The notes under the pieces are model-generated. The model was not told the origin of the DNA and made no database searches. It saw only the letters and a list, made by a program, of their open reading frames with translations. DNA of 64,000 nt from Gleimia sp. 6138-11-ORH1 (GTDB lineage Bacteria > Actinomycetota > Actinomycetes > Actinomycetales > Actinomycetaceae): assembly GCF_024814355.1 (NCBI RefSeq), contig NZ_JANUXV010000002.1:248001-312000 (forward strand). Direction: 5' to 3'. Position 1 is the first letter of the stretch. The number at the start of each line of letters is the position of its first letter. Shown in pieces: positions 9,812 through 19,183 of this stretch. The position numbers and the translations under genes were made by a program.

Positions 9812-10831
9812 TTACTTGCCAGCTGCTTCCTTCAATAGGTCAATCTTGAAGTAACTATTTGGTTCCAGCAGGTCGCTTTCTTGGACTTTGCCGTTCTTTA
9901 CGAAGAAGGCGCCCATAGTTTTCAACCAGTTCTCAATGGTGCCGTTTTCCCATAGTTCAAGCTGTTCTTTGGAAGAAAGTACCTTGATGTACTTTGCTTC
10001 ACCCTTTAGCTTTTCTACGTCTTGGCCTGAGAGGGCGGCTACCAGTTCTACTGTCTTATCTGGGTTTTCTGCGCGGAAATCGAGGGCTTCTGCTAGTACT
10101 TTTTCAACTCGTTTTGCCAGTTCTGGGTTTTCTTGATCCAGTCCTTTGCGCATAACGATTGCTGAGGGGAAGGCCATTTGGTCCTCGAAATCTTTATCTT
10201 CTGCCAGTTCTACCAGGTCGGGCACTTGCGCTTTAATGGTGTCTACCATCGGGTACCACAGGCCGGCAGCATCAATTTGTCCGGCTGAGAAAGCGGAAAC
10301 AACCGTACCGGGGTCCATGGGGACGCGTTCAATATCGGCAGTGGTCATCCCTTCTTTTTCTAATGCCAGAGTTAAGATGGTGTCTCCGGAAGTGCCTTCT
10401 GGTACGCCAACTTTCTTTCCTTTAAGGTCTTTAATGGATTTAATACCAGGTTGGGCGATGAGCCGGTCGGCTTGAGAGGTGGCGATTAGGCAGGCCATAT
10501 CGGCTTTACCTGAGGCGGGTAGCCAGAAAGCCCCGTTGCCGATATATCCGTAGTCAAGGTCTTTGGTTCCCAGAGCTTGAATCTGGAGAGGGCCGTTTGT
10601 GAAAGTCTTTAGGTTTACTTTGAGATTGTGTTTTTCCCAAAGTTTCTGATCGTTAGCAATGGCGATGAGGGCGGTGCCGTTTAGGTCAGGAATATACCCG
10701 AAGTTCACTTCCATCATTTCTGTTGCGGTGCCGGTGGTTTCAGGTTTTGTTTCTTTCGTTTCTCCGCAGGCTGCCATTGAGAATGAGAGGGCAGCTACCG
10801 CTACGAGGGCGGTGAGACGACTTAATTTCAT
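9812..10831 (-). CDS. ABC transporter solute-binding lipoprotein, SsuA/TauA/NMT1-like
   Basis: 339 residues with a lipoprotein signal (SMAAC, Cys at about 22). The rest matches the NMT1/SsuA periplasmic-binding fold: GYIPDLNGTALIAIANDQ near the N-terminus, then DLKGKKVGVPEGTSGD and VSAFSAGQIDAAGLWYP. Relatives bind alkanesulfonates, taurine, nitrate, choline sulfate or thiamine precursors. A strong AAAGGAG precedes the ATG. It follows its ATPase and permease by 37 nt and precedes the sulfatase, so a sulfur-containing ligand is the best guess. The ligand cannot be read from sequence. Confidence 0.85.
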   Translation of the reverse strand: MKLSRLTALVAVAALSFSMAACGETKETKPETTGTATEMMEVNFGYIPDLNGTALIAIANDQKLWEKHNLKVNLKTFTNGPLQIQALGTKDLDYGYIGNGAFWLPASGKADMACLIATSQADRLIAQPGIKSIKDLKGKKVGVPEGTSGDTILTLALEKEGMTTADIERVPMDPGTVVSAFSAGQIDAAGLWYPMVDTIKAQVPDLVELAEDKDFEDQMAFPSAIVMRKGLDQENPELAKRVEKVLAEALDFRAENPDKTVELVAALSGQDVEKLKGEAKYIKVLSSKEQLELWENGTIENWLKTMGAFFVKNGKVQESDLLEPNSYFKIDLLKEAAGK

Positions 10832-10868
10832 TTCGATTCTCCTTTGAATTTCTATGTTTTGTAAGGTT

Positions 10869-11678
10869 TTACTGGGGCCCTACTGGGCCGGTGTAAGTAT
10901 GATTGGGGTCTTGGTGGTAAACGGCTTTCCAAATCCGGTTACGTAGTTGCGCGAACTCTGGGGAGAGGCGCATTTCGTCGGTTCGCGGATAGGGTAGGTC
11001 GATGGGGATGATGTCGTAGATGCGTCCAGGTTTGGCTGCCATGACCACTACGCGGTTGGCTAGGAATACGGCTTCATCTACGTCGTGGGTGATGAACATG
11101 ACGGTGCGTTTATCTTGGCTCCAGGCTTCTAATAGTTGGGATTGGAGTTGCACGCGGGTGAGGGCGTCTAATGCGCCGAAGGGTTCGTCCATGAGGAGGA
11201 TCGAGGGGTTTACGGCGTAGGCTCGGGCAATCGCACAACGCTGTTTCATTCCTCCGGAGAGGGTTTTGGGCAGCGCATCAGCGAATTGAGTTAGTCCCAC
11301 CATTTCGATGAAATGTTCAGCGATTTCGCGGCGTTGTTGTTTGTTGATGTCTTTGCGGGAGCGGAGTCCAAATTCGACGTTTGCGCGTACGGTGAGCCAA
11401 GGAAATAGTGCGTACTGTTGGAAGATTACGCCGCGTTCAGGTGAGGGCCCATCGACTTCTTTTCCGTCTACGGTGACGCTTCCTTCTGAGGGGGTGATAA
11501 GTCCAGCTAAGAGGTTCATCATAGTGGATTTGCCACAACCTGATGGGCCTACGACGGTTACGAATTCTGATTCGCCTAACTCTAAAGAAACGTGGTCTAA
11601 TGCTTGGAAGTATTCTTTGCCCAGGCGGAATACTTTAGAGACGTCGTTGAGGATGATTTTATTCGGTTTGGTAGTCAT
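10869..11678 (-). CDS. ABC transporter ATPase, SsuB/TauB-like
   Basis: 269 residues with Walker A GPSGCGKST, Q-loop QQYALFPW, signature LSGGMKQR, Walker B ILLMDEPFGALD and H-loop THDVDEA. The sequence type is that of sulfonate/taurine/nitrate importers. It starts 4 nt after the permease stop with GGAAAGGATG as RBS and is co-transcribed with permease, binding protein and sulfatase. Confidence 0.9.
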   Translation of the reverse strand: MTTKPNKIILNDVSKVFRLGKEYFQALDHVSLELGESEFVTVVGPSGCGKSTMMNLLAGLITPSEGSVTVDGKEVDGPSPERGVIFQQYALFPWLTVRANVEFGLRSRKDINKQQRREIAEHFIEMVGLTQFADALPKTLSGGMKQRCAIARAYAVNPSILLMDEPFGALDALTRVQLQSQLLEAWSQDKRTVMFITHDVDEAVFLANRVVVMAAKPGRIYDIIPIDLPYPRTDEMRLSPEFAQLRNRIWKAVYHQDPNHTYTGPVGPQ

Positions 11679-11682
11679 TAGG

Positions 11683-12495
11683 TTACATCCTTTCCTGCCA
11701 GCCGGTTAGCTTATTTTCGGTGAACAACAAGATGCGGTCCATGATTAAGCCAAATACTCCAATGGTTACTAGAGAAACGAAGATGGTGGGCATATCGTAG
11801 TAGATTTGCGCATTTTGCATTCGGTAGCCGAGGCCCACCGATGCGGCGATAAGTTCTGCGGCTACCACTGTTGCCCAGGCGGAGCCTAAACCAACTCGCA
11901 TACCTACCAAGATGAATGGCGTAGAGGCGGGAACTACAACTTTGGCGAAGATTCGTCCGTCGCCGGCTCCCAGGACGCGGGCGGCGTTGATTAGAGTTTT
12001 GTCTACGTTAATTACGCCTTGGAAAGTTGAGATTACACAGGAGAGGAAGGCGGCTAGGAAAATAACGAAGATTTTTGGTTGTTCGCCGATTCCCATTAAA
12101 ACGATGGCCAGAGGAATGATTGCCAGTGGGGGGACGGTGCGGAAGAACTGAATCCAGGGTTCAAAAAGTCCGCGAGCGGGAACGTACCAGCCCATGAGGA
12201 ATCCGACGGGGATGGCTAGGGTGGTTCCTAAGGCGAAGCCGGTGAGTACGCGCGCTAGTGAGGCGAGGGTGTCGCTCAGCCAGATTCCGTTTGAGAGCAT
12301 GGATCCGAAACGTTGAGCTACTTCCATGGGGGTGGGGAGATTTATCCCGAGTTTTGCGAGCGCCCACCACATTCCGATACCACCGATGACGGATACGATG
12401 TTTAGGGTGAGTAGTAGGCGTTTTTTGCGTGCTTCCTCAACTTTGGGGTCACGCATTTGTGAGTCTTTGGCCGGTTTTTTAACGGCTTTACTCAT
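11683..12495 (-). CDS. ABC transporter permease, SsuC/TauC-like
   Basis: 270 residues with about six membrane segments and the inner-membrane permease EAA-like loop ([24 protein letters not shown] split around the G). The N-terminus (to about residue 28) is charged and cytoplasmic. RBS GGAAAGGAG is 6 nt before the ATG. It is the first gene of the proposed minus-strand operon and is divergent from the ROK regulator across a 268-bp AT-rich spacer. Confidence 0.88.
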   Translation of the reverse strand: MSKAVKKPAKDSQMRDPKVEEARKKRLLLTLNIVSVIGGIGMWWALAKLGINLPTPMEVAQRFGSMLSNGIWLSDTLASLARVLTGFALGTTLAIPVGFLMGWYVPARGLFEPWIQFFRTVPPLAIIPLAIVLMGIGEQPKIFVIFLAAFLSCVISTFQGVINVDKTLINAARVLGAGDGRIFAKVVVPASTPFILVGMRVGLGSAWATVVAAELIAASVGLGYRMQNAQIYYDMPTIFVSLVTIGVFGLIMDRILLFTENKLTGWQERM

Positions 12496-12550
12496 TGTGA
12501 TCTCCTTTCCACAATAAATGTGAAGAGAATGTTGGTTCTTCTTTGAATCC

Positions 12551-12578
12551 AGGTAAATCTACGGTGATTTACTTACCT
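12551..12578. promoter_or_regulatory. Imperfect dyad in the transporter/ROK divergent promoter region
   Basis: AGGTAAATC at 12551 mirrors GATTTACTTACCT at 12566-12578, with outer AGGTAA and TTACCT arms. It lies 55 bp upstream of the transporter start in the spacer shared with a ROK regulator, the usual place for a ROK operator. This is a candidate only. Confidence 0.4.
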
Positions 12579-12763
12579 ACAGAAATAGCTTAATAAGAAT
12601 TATTTTGTATTACTTAAAATTCATAATTAATTTAAGTAACCATATTATTAAGCGCGAAAATTAGGGTAATGAATGTACAAGATCCGCTAGAATACCATTT
12701 ATGTAATCTAAAAAATACAAAAATAGTTAGATTAACCCCTCCCCCACTCAAAGGTACGTCCTT

Positions 12764-13924
12764 ATGAAAAACCCCCCAAAAACCGCAGTAAACACCCAAC
12801 ATTTCAACGAAGAAAATCCCCAACCCACCCCCCAGCGCCAAACTATCGTTAATCTTCTACACACCCAGGGGCCACTAACTCGTCAAAAACTGGTAGAAAT
12901 AACCGGTTACACCAGAGCCACCGTGAGCACCCTGGTAACCCAACTCCAAGAATGCAATGCTCTTTTAGCAACCGAAACACAAAAAACCAGTGGCAGAGGC
13001 CGCCCCACCCAACTACTGGCCCTCAACCGCGACTGCCCCCAATACATTGGGGTTGCCATCCAAAAACTCCGCGGCACAGCCACCATCCACAACGTTATTC
13101 ACGAACCCCTACTCAGTATTGAAGTACCCAACCCCAGCGGAATAATCAGCTTAGAAATCCTAGAAAAAACTGTCCGCGAACTATCCGTAAGCGCCCGCCA
13201 ACACGGACTCAACCTCCACCACCTACAAGCAGTCGGATGCGCATTTCCAGGTCTACTACCTAACCAACGCCTCAACGTCTTACCCAATACCGACAGTCGT
13301 GAACTAGCCTACGCCTTCGAAGCCTTCATAGAAGACTGGTTCGGTTACAAACCAATTATTGACGGAACCGCTCGGGTAGCCGCCCTCGCCGAACTACGCC
13401 ACCGCCCCGCCCTCACCGACTGCCTCTACTTTCGCGTCTCTGACGGCGTAGCCATGACCCAAGTAGTCGCTTCAAACCTGGTGACCGGCACCTACCGACT
13501 AGCCGGAGAAATCGGACATATCACCATAGACCCCAACGGAATCCCCTGTTTTTGCGGCAAACAAGGCTGTTTGGAAACTATCATTTCCAACCCCGCACTT
13601 TGCCGCCAAAGCAACGTCCCCTCCACCTACGTGCTTTTACAAGAATGGTCTGCAGGAAACCCCCAGGTACGCACCCTACTCACACAGGCAATGCGCATAG
13701 CCGGAGCCGAACTTGCCCACGCTGCACTGATTACCGACCCCGGTTCCATAATTGTCTCGTGGAACCTCACCCAACAAATCCCCGAACTATTCACCATCTT
13801 AGAAGAATCAATCCGCAATGGACTCTTACCCGCCCTGCGCCGAAGTATCCAAATCGAACCGGCAATCCTCCCCGAAGTTACCTCTTGTTCCCGCGGAGCA
13901 GCCTACCTTGCAGCCATGAAATAA
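12764..13924 (+). CDS. ROK-family transcriptional regulator (NagC/Mlc/XylR type)
   Basis: 386 residues: an N-terminal winged helix (RQTIVNLLHTQGPLTRQKLV, then TRATVSTLV at about 25-85) followed by a ROK domain with GEIGHITIDP and the zinc-binding CFCGKQGCLE. ROK repressors respond to sugars such as GlcNAc-6-phosphate or xylose. The gene is divergent from the sulfatase/transporter operon, which suggests a sugar-linked inducer and so a sulfated sugar substrate. The ATG follows a motif A copy whose AAAGG serves as the only visible RBS. The coding strand is strikingly C-rich and G-poor compared with the transporter genes. Regulation of the neighbour operon is inferred. Confidence 0.88.
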   Translation: MKNPPKTAVNTQHFNEENPQPTPQRQTIVNLLHTQGPLTRQKLVEITGYTRATVSTLVTQLQECNALLATETQKTSGRGRPTQLLALNRDCPQYIGVAIQKLRGTATIHNVIHEPLLSIEVPNPSGIISLEILEKTVRELSVSARQHGLNLHHLQAVGCAFPGLLPNQRLNVLPNTDSRELAYAFEAFIEDWFGYKPIIDGTARVAALAELRHRPALTDCLYFRVSDGVAMTQVVASNLVTGTYRLAGEIGHITIDPNGIPCFCGKQGCLETIISNPALCRQSNVPSTYVLLQEWSAGNPQVRTLLTQAMRIAGAELAHAALITDPGSIIVSWNLTQQIPELFTILEESIRNGLLPALRRSIQIEPAILPEVTSCSRGAAYLAAMK

Positions 13925-13951
13925 AACCAACCACAACAACACTTGAAGAAA

Positions 13952-14731
13952 CTAAAAAACTAAAGCCACCGCAGTTGCCGCCCCAACGCCAGCCAATAAA
14001 GCAGAAAAAATAAGCGTAAGCACATAAGGTTTTGCCCGCTGCGAAAGAGGCGCCCCCACAAATGAGCCAGCCATCGAACCAGCCATAAAAGCAAAAACAA
14101 TCAGCCAATCAACCTCAATCGGCTGCCCCCACCGCGAAACTAACCCAGAAAAAGCCGCCAAAATCATGATCAGCAAAGACGTACCTGCCGCTTCGCGAAT
14201 GTTAAAACCCAAAACGGTAATCAAAATCGGCACAATGATGAAACCACCACCCAGGCCCAAAAAGCCAGTTAAAAAGCCCGTAACCAAAGCAGCCAGAATA
14301 ACTACCCCCAAGGCTTTGCGCTCACCAGAACGCTCACTCAAATTACCGCGTTTAGCTCTCCTAGCTTCAATAAGGCCCTTGCGAAGCATCACCACCGACA
14401 TGAGGGAAACCATCACCGCAAAGCTGGTCAGTAAAAAAGTTGCAGACACCCAGCCGGCAACTCGCGCCCCAAAAACTGAACCACTCATCACAATAGCTGC
14501 AAAAATCAAACCCTCTTTATAACGTACGTTGCCAGCGCGAATCCGACTAGGCAAAGCCGTCAGCGCAGTTGCCAAAACAATGGCGAGCGACCCCATAGCT
14601 GCCCCGTGCGGAGACTGCCCCAACAAATAGATCAAAGCGGGGATCGCTAAAATTCCGCCGCCGGCACCGAGGGCGCCCACAACCGTACCTACAGCAAGGC
14701 CAACAATAATCGCAATAATGATTGATTCCAC
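13952..14731 (-). CDS. TauE/SafE-family membrane exporter (sulfite/organosulfur)
   Basis: 259 residues, about eight membrane helices, with the paired glycine-rich motifs of the family: VVGALGAGGGILAIPALIYLLG near the N-terminus, GFLTGFLGLGGGFIIVPIL near the middle. Members export sulfite, sulfoacetate or related anions. A GTG start at 14731 is used and has no close RBS, so the start is uncertain. It converges with the ROK gene (27 bp gap). Next to a sulfatase/transporter cluster it could discharge sulfite or sulfate; that is inference. Confidence 0.85.
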   Translation of the reverse strand: MESIIIAIIVGLAVGTVVGALGAGGGILAIPALIYLLGQSPHGAAMGSLAIVLATALTALPSRIRAGNVRYKEGLIFAAIVMSGSVFGARVAGWVSATFLLTSFAVMVSLMSVVMLRKGLIEARRAKRGNLSERSGERKALGVVILAALVTGFLTGFLGLGGGFIIVPILITVLGFNIREAAGTSLLIMILAAFSGLVSRWGQPIEVDWLIVFAFMAGSMAGSFVGAPLSQRAKPYVLTLIFSALLAGVGAATAVALVF

Positions 14732-14786
14732 GTTAAAAGTTGTACTACAGTTTTCCCTTCAGAAGCAAGAAGTCAAGCAGAGCATA

Positions 14787-14818
14787 AAAATCCCGACCTC
14801 AGCTGAGGTCGGGATTTT
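14787..14818. terminator. Bidirectional terminator after aldolase gene
   Basis: A perfect 16-bp inverted repeat, AAAATCCCGACCTCAG with its complement. On the minus strand it ends in TTTTTATG and lies about 30 bp past the aldolase stop, a classical rho-independent terminator. Confidence 0.85.
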
Positions 14819-14849
14819 CGATTTAACTAACTAGGTAAACTAGCTTAAG

Positions 14850-15875
14850 TTACTTAATCTTGGTGCCTGCGGAACCGAGACGTTCACATGCTTCAACTAC
14901 GCGAGCTGCCATGCCAGCTTCTGCAGCTGCACCCCAAGCACGAGGATCGTACTTCTTCTTATTGCCAACTTCGCCGTCAATCTTCAGAACACCCTCGTAG
15001 TTGGTTAGCATCCAATCAACCACTGGGCGAGTGAATGCGTACTGAGTGTCAGTGTCTACGTTCATCTTGATAACGCCGTTAGCCACAGCGGTAGCAATTT
15101 CTTCAGCAGTAGAACCGGAACCACCGTGCATAACCAGATCGAATGGGCGATCGCCAGCACCGAACTTTGCGCCAACTTCTTCCTGAATAGTACCCAAGAG
15201 TTCTGGACGCAGCTTAACTGCGCCTGGCTTGTAAACGCCGTGTACGTTACCGAAAGTCAGTGCGGTTAGGTAACGGCCCTTTTCACCCAAGCCCAGGGCT
15301 TCAACAGTCTTAATACCGTCTTCAGTGGTGGTGTAAAGCTTTTCGTTGATTTCTGCGGTCACGCCATCTTCTTCGCCACCAACAACACCAATTTCAACTT
15401 CCAAAATGGTGCGTGCACGGTAAGCCAGATCTAGCATTTCCTGAGCAATCAGCAGGTTTTCTTCCAAAGGCACAGCAGAGCCATCCCACATGTGGGACTG
15501 GAAGAAGGGGAGACGACCAGCTTCAACTTCAGCGATTTCCAGAGCCAACAGTGGCTTAATCCAGGAATCCAAGTTGCCCTTAGAGCAGTGGTCGGTGTGC
15601 AAAGCTACGGTAACATCGTAGTTCTTTGCGATTTCACGAGCGTATGCTGCCATTGCCAAAGAACCAGCTACACGGTCCTTCACAGTGGAACCGGACCAGT
15701 ATTCTGCGCCACCAACAGATACCTGCAAGATACCGTCAGATTCAGCTTCTGCGAAACCACGGATTGCTGCGGTTAAAGTCTGAGAAGAGGTAACGTTAAT
15801 CGCTGGGTAGGCAAACTTGCCTTCCTTAGCGCGGTCGAGCATTTCGTTGTAGACCTCAGGGGTTGCAATTGGCAC
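14850..15875 (-). CDS. fba: Class II fructose-bisphosphate aldolase
   Basis: 341 residues from a GTG at 15875, chosen because AAGGAGG lies 6 nt upstream and the product then begins MPIATPEVYNEMLD, the usual start and length of class II aldolases. The open frame continues 51 codons further upstream with no family similarity. Visible are the zinc and substrate motifs ALHTDHCSK, FGNVHGVYKPG and LVMHGGSGSTAEEI. The enzyme splits fructose-1,6-bisphosphate in glycolysis. Codon use is balanced, as expected for a highly expressed gene. Confidence 0.95.
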   Translation of the reverse strand: MPIATPEVYNEMLDRAKEGKFAYPAINVTSSQTLTAAIRGFAEAESDGILQVSVGGAEYWSGSTVKDRVAGSLAMAAYAREIAKNYDVTVALHTDHCSKGNLDSWIKPLLALEIAEVEAGRLPFFQSHMWDGSAVPLEENLLIAQEMLDLAYRARTILEVEIGVVGGEEDGVTAEINEKLYTTTEDGIKTVEALGLGEKGRYLTALTFGNVHGVYKPGAVKLRPELLGTIQEEVGAKFGAGDRPFDLVMHGGSGSTAEEIATAVANGVIKMNVDTDTQYAFTRPVVDWMLTNYEGVLKIDGEVGNKKKYDPRAWGAAAEAGMAARVVEACERLGSAGTKIK

Positions 15876-16063
15876 TTCCCTGCCTCCTTGATCAAATAGG
15901 TGATTTTTACTTAATAATTGTCCCACACTTTGACAACTTTTTGGTAGACAGAAAGGCCCGTTAAAACAAAGTCGCTTCTCACACCAAACAAAGACTGACA
16001 AACCCTTGCATTTAGGGCATTTCCCCACCCTAAATGCTTAGACAAACCGCCCTCGGGAAATTT

Positions 16064-16714
16064 TTAACGGTGCTGCAACACCCAAGCCCACATCGAGATT
16101 GCTGCCGCATGCCCCACATTCATTGAACGAGTCGAACCATACTGGGTAATATGCACCACCTTTTCAGCCGCCTGCGCCATCTCTTGACTTAACCCAGCAG
16201 ATTCCTCCCCCATTACCAGCACGCAATTTTGCGGCAGCTGAGTCTCTTCGAGGGCGGTAGAAGCCGGAATATTATCCACTCCCACGATCCTTAAACCAGC
16301 GGAACGCATAGCTTCAGTGAAGGTTTCCACATCCGGATAATGGTGAACTTGCAGATAACGATCCGTCACCATAGCGCCACGACGATTCCACCGACGCCGC
16401 CCCACAATATGCACGTGGCGGACTCCCATAGCGTTTGCGGTACGCACAATCGAACCGATATTAAAATCGTGGCTCAGATTTTCAATCGCCACTTCCAGCC
16501 ATTCGCCGCGGTTGTTCACCGCATTCAGCTCAGCAACAATCGCGTCCATCCGCCAGTAGCGGAAATGGTCTTCCACATTCCGATAGTCGCCGTTTTCTAA
16601 CAGCTCCGGATCGAACTGTTCGCCCGTAGGCCAGTTTTCACGGCCTCCCGGCCAAGGACCCACGCCTACTCCTGGCTCTGATTGGATCACCACAGATTCA
16701 GTTTCTTCATTCAC
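16064..16714 (-). CDS. SpoU/TrmH-family RNA 2'-O-methyltransferase
   Basis: 216 residues with all three SPOUT motifs: NIGSIVRTANAMG, CVLVMGEESAGLS and STRSMNVGHAAAI at the C-terminus, forming the knot that binds S-adenosylmethionine. An extra N-terminal segment of about 60 residues precedes the catalytic domain. It should methylate tRNA or rRNA; which one is not clear. A motif B copy lies inside the gene (16249). Confidence 0.9.
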   Translation of the reverse strand: MNEETESVVIQSEPGVGVGPWPGGRENWPTGEQFDPELLENGDYRNVEDHFRYWRMDAIVAELNAVNNRGEWLEVAIENLSHDFNIGSIVRTANAMGVRHVHIVGRRRWNRRGAMVTDRYLQVHHYPDVETFTEAMRSAGLRIVGVDNIPASTALEETQLPQNCVLVMGEESAGLSQEMAQAAEKVVHITQYGSTRSMNVGHAAAISMWAWVLQHR

Positions 16715-17020
16715 CTTTCGACCTTACCACGGGATTCGATTCTCTCTAAAGCAATCCCCCCAAAGGTACGTGCTTGTGTTTTTAAGCCACCAAAGCCTAT
16801 TTCCCCCAAAGGTACGTGCTTGTGTTTTTGCCTGCATTTACAAGGCTATTTCTTCAAGCACGTACCTTCAAAACTGCGCGAACTAGCTAAAAATTACTAA
16901 GCACGTACCTTTGGGAGGGTGGGTGCACTTACAGAACATAAGCAAAACGTCCTCGGAAAAATTCCGAGGACGTTTTTTCGCAAACTAAATAAAACTATTT
17001 AACTCACCGCGCGAATACCA
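16715..17020. repeat. Gene-free spacer with four motif A copies, two in each orientation
   Basis: Copies at 16765 and 16811 read forward (AAAGGTACGTGCTTGTG) and at 16860 and 16903 reverse (AAGCACGTACCTT), so nested hairpins can form. No coding potential is seen. The spacer also holds the terminator at 16944-16976. Confidence 0.8.
16944..16976 (-). terminator. Terminator of the YbjQ-like gene made from a motif B variant
   Basis: AAAACGTCCTCGGAA and TTCCGAGGACGTTTT form a perfect 15-bp stem with a 3-nt loop; U-rich tails exist on both sides. The stem carries CGAGGACG, one base away from motif B, placed 45 bp past the stop of the YbjQ-like gene. Confidence 0.8.
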
Positions 17021-17347
17021 CTACCTAACTGGAGTAAAACGCACAGCCGTTCCAGTGATCGAAACCATCAGCATATTCCCTTGCCCCATCGTAGTGTAAG
17101 CATAGCGAACCCCGACAATTCCTTCGGCTCCCATTCGATGGGCCCGCGCAACCATTTCGTCATAGGCAGACAAACGCGCCTTAATCAGCTCATTCTCATA
17201 TCCTTCAGCGCGGCCACCAAAAACGTTACGCACGCCCGCCCCGAAGTCTTTGAGGGCGTTAATACCAGCTACAGTTTCGCCTGAAACTACCCCTAAATAT
17301 TGGCTTACGGGGTAGCCTTCAACCTGGTCAGTTGTTGTTACTAACAT
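17021..17347 (-). CDS. YbjQ/UPF0145 family protein
   Basis: 108 residues, full length for the family: VSQYLGVVSGETVAGINALKD, FGGRAEGYENEL, then AHRMGAEGIVGVRYAYT and a hydrophobic C-terminal strand. These small proteins form beta-sheet pentamers of unknown function. No operon partner is evident. Confidence 0.9.
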   Translation of the reverse strand: MLVTTTDQVEGYPVSQYLGVVSGETVAGINALKDFGAGVRNVFGGRAEGYENELIKARLSAYDEMVARAHRMGAEGIVGVRYAYTTMGQGNMLMVSITGTAVRFTPVR

Positions 17348-17386
17348 AATGATTTCCTATCGTTAAACCGTTTACAGTAATACCCG

Positions 17387-18520
17387 CTAGTTGAATCCCA
17401 ATACGGCGGTGGAAACTCGATAGCCAACTATCGTGATATGTTGCCCAATCCGCCCTGGGATAGAAATTCCTCTTCCCAATGGGCCTCTTGAAAGTGAACG
17501 GTAAATATCTGGGCGTTCATTCTTCACCTTTGCCCACAGCAGTTCACGCTGTTCCAAATGCTCTTTCGAACCCGCCAAAATCAAAAATACCGAGAGCGCC
17601 GCAAAATTAATCCGCATGTAATGAATCATGTATCTAAATAAACGCGGGTGCAGGTCCTCTTTCCTTGGCATCGCATCCACCAAAGCGTTATTGACTCGCT
17701 GCAGCTGGTCAGTGCGCGTGATCATCACTTTTTCGTTGACAGACTGGTCATCGCGCCCAATGAAATAACGGTAAAGATCTACATCCACGTACCTTAGGGT
17801 CTTTACGTATGGAAGTGGCACGAATGAGTAGATGAAGTCCACGTAGAAAGTATTTTCTAAAATCCGTAACCCACTGTCGCGCACAACTTGGGTGCGGAAG
17901 GTGACGGCGTGCATCATCAAATACTGTTCGTAGCGCAGGCGCCCGAGAGATTCCCAGCCAACAGTTCTTCCGACTGGGAGGGCGTTGCGGTAGCGCATTA
18001 CCGCTTTGCGGTCTCGCCCTTGTTTTTCGTAAACATAGTTGGTGACCAGCATATCGAGGGTTTCACCGCGCGCGATTGAGTCATTCAGTTCGGCGAGGAC
18101 GGTTTCCATGGCTTCTCGATTTACCCAGTCGTCTGAATCGACAACCTTTAAGTAAAGTCCCGTAGCGGCAGCAATTCCTGTGTTTAATGCCCCTCCGTGC
18201 CCTTTGTTTTCTTGTTTACAAACGCGAATGTTCTGCGGGTATCGTTTCGCCCACGCTTCAGCCAGTTCTTGGGTGCCGTCTGTTGAACCATCATTAACTA
18301 CGATTACTTCAACCTGATGCTGGTAATCGACCAGCGTTTCCAAGCAACGATCCAAATATTCTTCAGAATTATAGGCTGGCACTATGACACTCAGAAGCGG
18401 TTGTTGAGACTTAGCGCCCCCTTGATCAAGGTCAGTGTCTGAATGAGTCGCTGCCATATCTGCAGTTTTTTCCATGTCTAGAGAAGTTTTTTCTGTTTCC
18501 ACGTTTTTAATCATGCCCAA
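17387..18520 (-). CDS. Family 2 glycosyltransferase
   Basis: 377 residues. After about 40 variable residues the GT-A domain begins with LLSVIVPAYNSEEYLDRCLE, then VIVVNDGSTDGT, GHGGALNTGI and the metal-binding VDSDDW. No membrane helix is clear. It resembles capsule or cell-wall glycan transferases; donor and acceptor are unknown. It stands alone between YbjQ and the PTS genes. Confidence 0.88.
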   Translation of the reverse strand: MGMIKNVETEKTSLDMEKTADMAATHSDTDLDQGGAKSQQPLLSVIVPAYNSEEYLDRCLETLVDYQHQVEVIVVNDGSTDGTQELAEAWAKRYPQNIRVCKQENKGHGGALNTGIAAATGLYLKVVDSDDWVNREAMETVLAELNDSIARGETLDMLVTNYVYEKQGRDRKAVMRYRNALPVGRTVGWESLGRLRYEQYLMMHAVTFRTQVVRDSGLRILENTFYVDFIYSFVPLPYVKTLRYVDVDLYRYFIGRDDQSVNEKVMITRTDQLQRVNNALVDAMPRKEDLHPRLFRYMIHYMRINFAALSVFLILAGSKEHLEQRELLWAKVKNERPDIYRSLSRGPLGRGISIPGRIGQHITIVGYRVSTAVLGFN

Positions 18521-18728
18521 TTTTTAAGCGGTTTTACGAAATTTCAGGAGAAAAATAGCAATTAGTGGGCGTTTCAACATTTTGTGGAGCCACTTTCAAG
18601 AAGGAGTTGAACTGTTCTAATTCTTGTGTTTCCTGTTGGGCGCGCGTTTGCGGACGCAGTTAAACGCAACAAGGTGTTCTTATAGCTCAAAACTTTAAGT
18701 TCTTTCTTAAAGGTAAATTATCCTCAGT

Positions 18729-19181
18729 CTATTCCATAAAGCTGGCGACCAGTTGAGCTTGCTTAACTGCCGTACCGATTTCCATTAGCGTAGTTACTGG
18801 GGAAGTAGTATCTAAGACCACTATGGGGCAAATCGTAGAAACACCTTTTGCTTTAGTGCCTTTAGTGTCCCATTTGACGATTACTTGCCCTGCTTTTACC
18901 TCGTCGTTTTCAGAAGCTACTACACTAAAGCCGGCTCCGTTGAGTTTCACTGTGTCGATTCCCAAATGAACCAGCACGGTTAGGTCATCTTTCACGACGA
19001 TAAACGCATGGGGAAGCACCTTAGCTAGCGTTCCAGAAATTGGGCTGACTGCTTCAACGCTTTCACCAATTTCTGGTTCTATTGCAAACCCGGGGCCAAC
19101 GATTCCTTCAGCAAATACTGGGTCTGGAACGTCAGCTAAAGAACGCATTACGCCGTTTAATGGAGAGGCGAGCTGCGTCAT
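18729..19181 (-). CDS. crr: PTS EIIA component, glucose/GlcNAc type (Crr)
   Basis: 150 residues. H72 in VLVHLGIDTVKL is the phosphorylated histidine and H58 in VLPHAF its partner; FAEGIVGPGFAIEP and the GDEVKAGQ-like NDEVKAGQ are typical. It passes phosphate from HPr to EIIB. It lies 2 nt after the EIIB gene at 19184 on the same strand, so the two form an operon, which begins behind a DasR-type operator at 19457. Confidence 0.92.
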   Translation of the reverse strand: MTQLASPLNGVMRSLADVPDPVFAEGIVGPGFAIEPEIGESVEAVSPISGTLAKVLPHAFIVVKDDLTVLVHLGIDTVKLNGAGFSVVASENDEVKAGQVIVKWDTKGTKAKGVSTICPIVVLDTTSPVTTLMEIGTAVKQAQLVASFME

Positions 19182-19183
19182 GA

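Noticed and set aside
14850-16028. Aldolase with a 51-residue N-terminal extension
   Set aside because: GTG 15875 has AAGGAGG at proper spacing and gives the family length; the extension is unlike any aldolase.
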